This document shows, in pieces, positions 62,077 to 64,000 of a DNA stretch of 64,000 nucleotides; the stretch's first letter is position 1, and each line of letters opens with the position of its first letter. Source of the stretch: Gaiellasilicea sp963791905 (GTDB lineage: Bacteria > Actinomycetota > Thermoleophilia > Gaiellales > Gaiellaceae); the NCBI GenBank assembly GCA_963791905.1, contig CAWBTX010000003.1, positions 127,411 through 191,410 on the forward strand, given 5' to 3'. The notes under the pieces were generated by a model. The model saw nothing but the letters and a program-made list of their open reading frames with translations, did no database searches and was not told the DNA's origin. Both the position numbers and the translations under genes were made by a program.

Positions 62077-63080
62077 CTATGTCAAGTCGGGGCTCGCTTT
62101 CAGTGTGTTGAAGAGGTGGCGTGCGAGTTGGCGTTTGAGGGAGCGGGTGGCTTCGCGGCGGCTTTTGCCTTCGGCTGGTTTGCGTTCGATGTAGTAGCGT
62201 GCGGCGGGTGGTAGCTGGCGTGGGTGTCGCGATCGGTAGAAGGCGGCGTTGAGTTGTCGGTTGCCGCCGCGGTTGAGTCGGTGGTGTTGCACGCGCCTGG
62301 AGCTGGCTGGGATGGGTGCGACGCCAGTGAGGCTGGCGAGCTGCGCTCGCTTTGGAGCGACGTCGGCCGGGTGTCGGCGAGCAGCTGGGCAGCGATGAGC
62401 GCTCCGCTGCCGGGCTAGTCGAGCAACGCCGGCGGGATGTCCGTGGTCGCTGTTCGAGCTCACGGTCGAGCTCGAGGGTCGTGCGCGTGAGCGAGAGGCT
62501 GCGCGAGACGAGCTCGCGAGCGACGCGCCCTGGACGTCCTGCTCGCGCCGTGCGAGCCAGCGGCCGACGCGATCGAGATGCATCGGCCGGTGGAGACGGC
62601 GCAGCTGATCGACGGAGGACGGGTCGGAGTGGTGAAGATGCCAACGCAGCAGCTGCTGCGCTTGGCGGCGCTCGTCGACGAGATCTTCGCGGTGCTCGAC
62701 TAACAACTTGAGCTCGCGAAGGGCCTGCTCGTTGGGCCGTGGTCGAGTGAGGTTCGGCTCGCGCAACGCGGCACGCGCGACGGCAGCGCGTCGATCGAGT
62801 CGACTTGCCGCGCAGGCGTCCGGCGCGACGCTGCGGCGCCATCAACTTCGGCGGCACCCGCACCAGCTTCGCACCGACCGCGAGCAGGTAGCGCTCGAGC
62901 GCAGCGAGTCAGCTGCCGGCTATCTTCGAGCGCCCACAAGCGCTCGCCGCCGTGCCCGATGCGCAGCCGAGGAGGTCATCGTCTGCAGCGCGACAGTCCT
63001 ACGGCGAGCATCCGGCCCGCCTCGTCGACGGCGACAGACGTCAGCGAGTGCTTGTGGACGTCGACGCCGATCAAGATCAT
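62077..63080 (-). pseudogene. IS110-family transposase, multiply frameshifted
   Basis: The minus strand begins at ATG 63080 with MILIGVDVHKHSLTSVAVDEAGR, the DEDD-type N-terminus of IS110 transposases. Later pieces in other frames read AKLVRVPPKLMAPQRRAGRLRGK, ALRELKLLVEHREDLVDERRQAQQ and, at the C-terminus, ASLTGVAPIPASS, HRLNRGGNRQLNAAFYRSR and KRQLARHLFNTLKASPDLT (Transposase_20 domain with the catalytic Ser region). At least three indels break it, so it is inactive. IS110 elements have no long terminal inverted repeats and none were seen. Confidence 0.82.
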
Positions 63081-63322
63081 TCTGATCGCCTCCTCGACGT
63101 TGGGGGCGACCGGCGAGCGGACAGGCCTCAATCGAGGCAGCGGCAAGCTCCTATCAGGTCACGCTCAGCGGTCTCGGATCGGCGGCGGCGACACAACGCT
63201 GACAGATCAACGTACGGGCGACATGCGGGAGTCGAGTCAGCCGCCGGCGACCGAGTCTGGTCGCCACCGGACGCAACCCGCGAGATGAGTCGGGAATGTT
63301 CCCTGAGCGTTGAGCGGCCTAG

Positions 63323-64000
63323 TTACCTGTCCGTTCCGCTCGGCTCGTCGACCGCGAGCGACGACGATAGGTCGCGGAACGCATCGACCTGCGCGAGCAG
63401 TTCGTGGGCCTTCTGCTCGACGGTGGCGACGGCGTCAGCGCCTGCAACCCAGCGCAGCGGCGGCGGCTCCTCGTCAGCGATCGTGACAAGAGCCTTCGCG
63501 AGCTTTGCGGGATCGTTGGTTTGCTGGCCGCTCATCGCTTCCCACGCGGGGCGAGTCTCTGCCGTGCGCCCGGCGTAGTCGTCGATCGAAAGGTCGGCGT
63601 AGGCGGTCGACTCGTTAGTGAGCAGTTCGGTGCGGAAGAAGCCCGGCTCGACGATCGTCGTGTGGATGCCGAACGGCTCGACCTCGAATCGCAGCGACTC
63701 CATCCACCCCTCGAGTCCGAACTTCGAGGCGGCATAGGCCGAGCAAAACTCCTGCCCCACAATGCCAGCGGTCGAGGAAATCGTGACGATGTGACCCGAG
63801 CGCTGCTTGCGCATGACCGGCAGCACGACGCGCGTGACGTTCAGCGGCCCACCAAGGTTCGTCGCCAGCTGTTGCTCGAACTGCTGCGGTGACAGCTCCT
63901 CGAAGAAACCCGCAAAGAAGTTTCCGGCGTTGTTGACCAACACGTCGATCCGGCCGAAGCGGTCCAGCGCAGCCTCGACCGCCGCCTCCGCCGACGCGGA
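63323..64000 (-). CDS. SDR-family oxidoreductase, 5' end outside window
   Basis: 226 codons up to the window edge. The visible part starts in the Rossmann fold (AVEAALDRFGRIDVLVNNAG), with the catalytic Ser in SSTAGIVG and the YAASK pair, followed by GLEGWMESLRFEVEPFGIHTTIVEPGFFRTE, typical of classical SDRs. The cofactor loop TGxxxGIG lies beyond the edge. Frame is open through 64000, so the GTG at 63943 is internal. The substrate is unknown. The 63081-63322 gap to the transposase has no gene. Confidence 0.9.
   Translation of the reverse strand, partial: SASAEAAVEAALDRFGRIDVLVNNAGNFFAGFFEELSPQQFEQQLATNLGGPLNVTRVVLPVMRKQRSGHIVTISSTAGIVGQEFCSAYAASKFGLEGWMESLRFEVEPFGIHTTIVEPGFFRTELLTNESTAYADLSIDDYAGRTAETRPAWEAMSGQQTNDPAKLAKALVTIADEEPPPLRWVAGADAVATVEQKAHELLAQVDAFRDLSSSLAVDEPSGTDR

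Overview
The window is GC-rich DNA (roughly 65-70% by eye) from an actinobacterial chromosome. Several features point to class Thermoleophilia (Gaiellales/Solirubrobacterales) or a close relative: large LuxR/AAA regulators, a MarP-type membrane protease, F420-type enzymes, DUF2630 and DUF5996 genes, and a sigma factor coupled to a LolA-like membrane protein. That placement is inference; no rRNA or other marker gene is present.

Layout. 1-14.8 kb looks like core chromosome: a branched-chain amino-acid ABC transporter (livM, livH, binding protein), a bicupin, a metallophosphoesterase, an M55 peptidase, an SDR, a GAF-PAS histidine kinase, an ECF sigma/anti-sigma-like pair, a bifunctional homocysteine methyltransferase/MTHFR, a MarP-like protease, a GNAT enzyme and an intact tRNA-Asp(GUC). 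Two copies of an approximately 111-nt element with covarying hairpins lie upstream of the histidine kinase and the methyltransferase.

14.8-57.6 kb is a chain of accessory segments. The 3' 46-47 nt of the tRNA-Asp is repeated at 19.05, 24.86, 33.21 and 57.57 kb, always in the same orientation and inside a recurring flank module; a degenerate boundary lies near 21.7 kb. No integrase gene is visible. Segment 1 carries one gene, a zinc-ribbon/cyclase/AAA/TPR regulator. Segment 2 carries a TetR/monooxygenase-like/methyltransferase group and, after the degenerate boundary, a second cyclase/AAA regulator. Segment 3 holds a sensory cluster: two paralogous histidine kinases with complementary defects (one keeps the phospho-accepting His but has lost the ATP-binding motifs, the other is the reverse), two response regulators and a TRAP-type binding lipoprotein with a duplicated C-terminal domain. 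Segment 4 (24 kb) is a redox/stress island: Rieske protein, F420-type enzymes, MFS and MMPL exporters, TerC, universal stress protein, type II NADH dehydrogenase, cupredoxin, quinoprotein, LUD and DsbA-like proteins. It also has three LuxR/AAA (LAL) paralogs, one decayed. Seven copies of an operator-like motif sit in one orientation upstream of each non-LAL transcription unit of this segment, so it reads as one regulon.

57.6-64 kb returns to ordinary genes: a cation/proton antiporter, a ClpC-like unfoldase, a broken IS110-family transposase and a partial SDR. Single-base frameshifts interrupt four otherwise well conserved genes (binding protein, sigma factor, methyltransferase, antiporter). 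Those may be sequence errors, so the frames there should be read with care.
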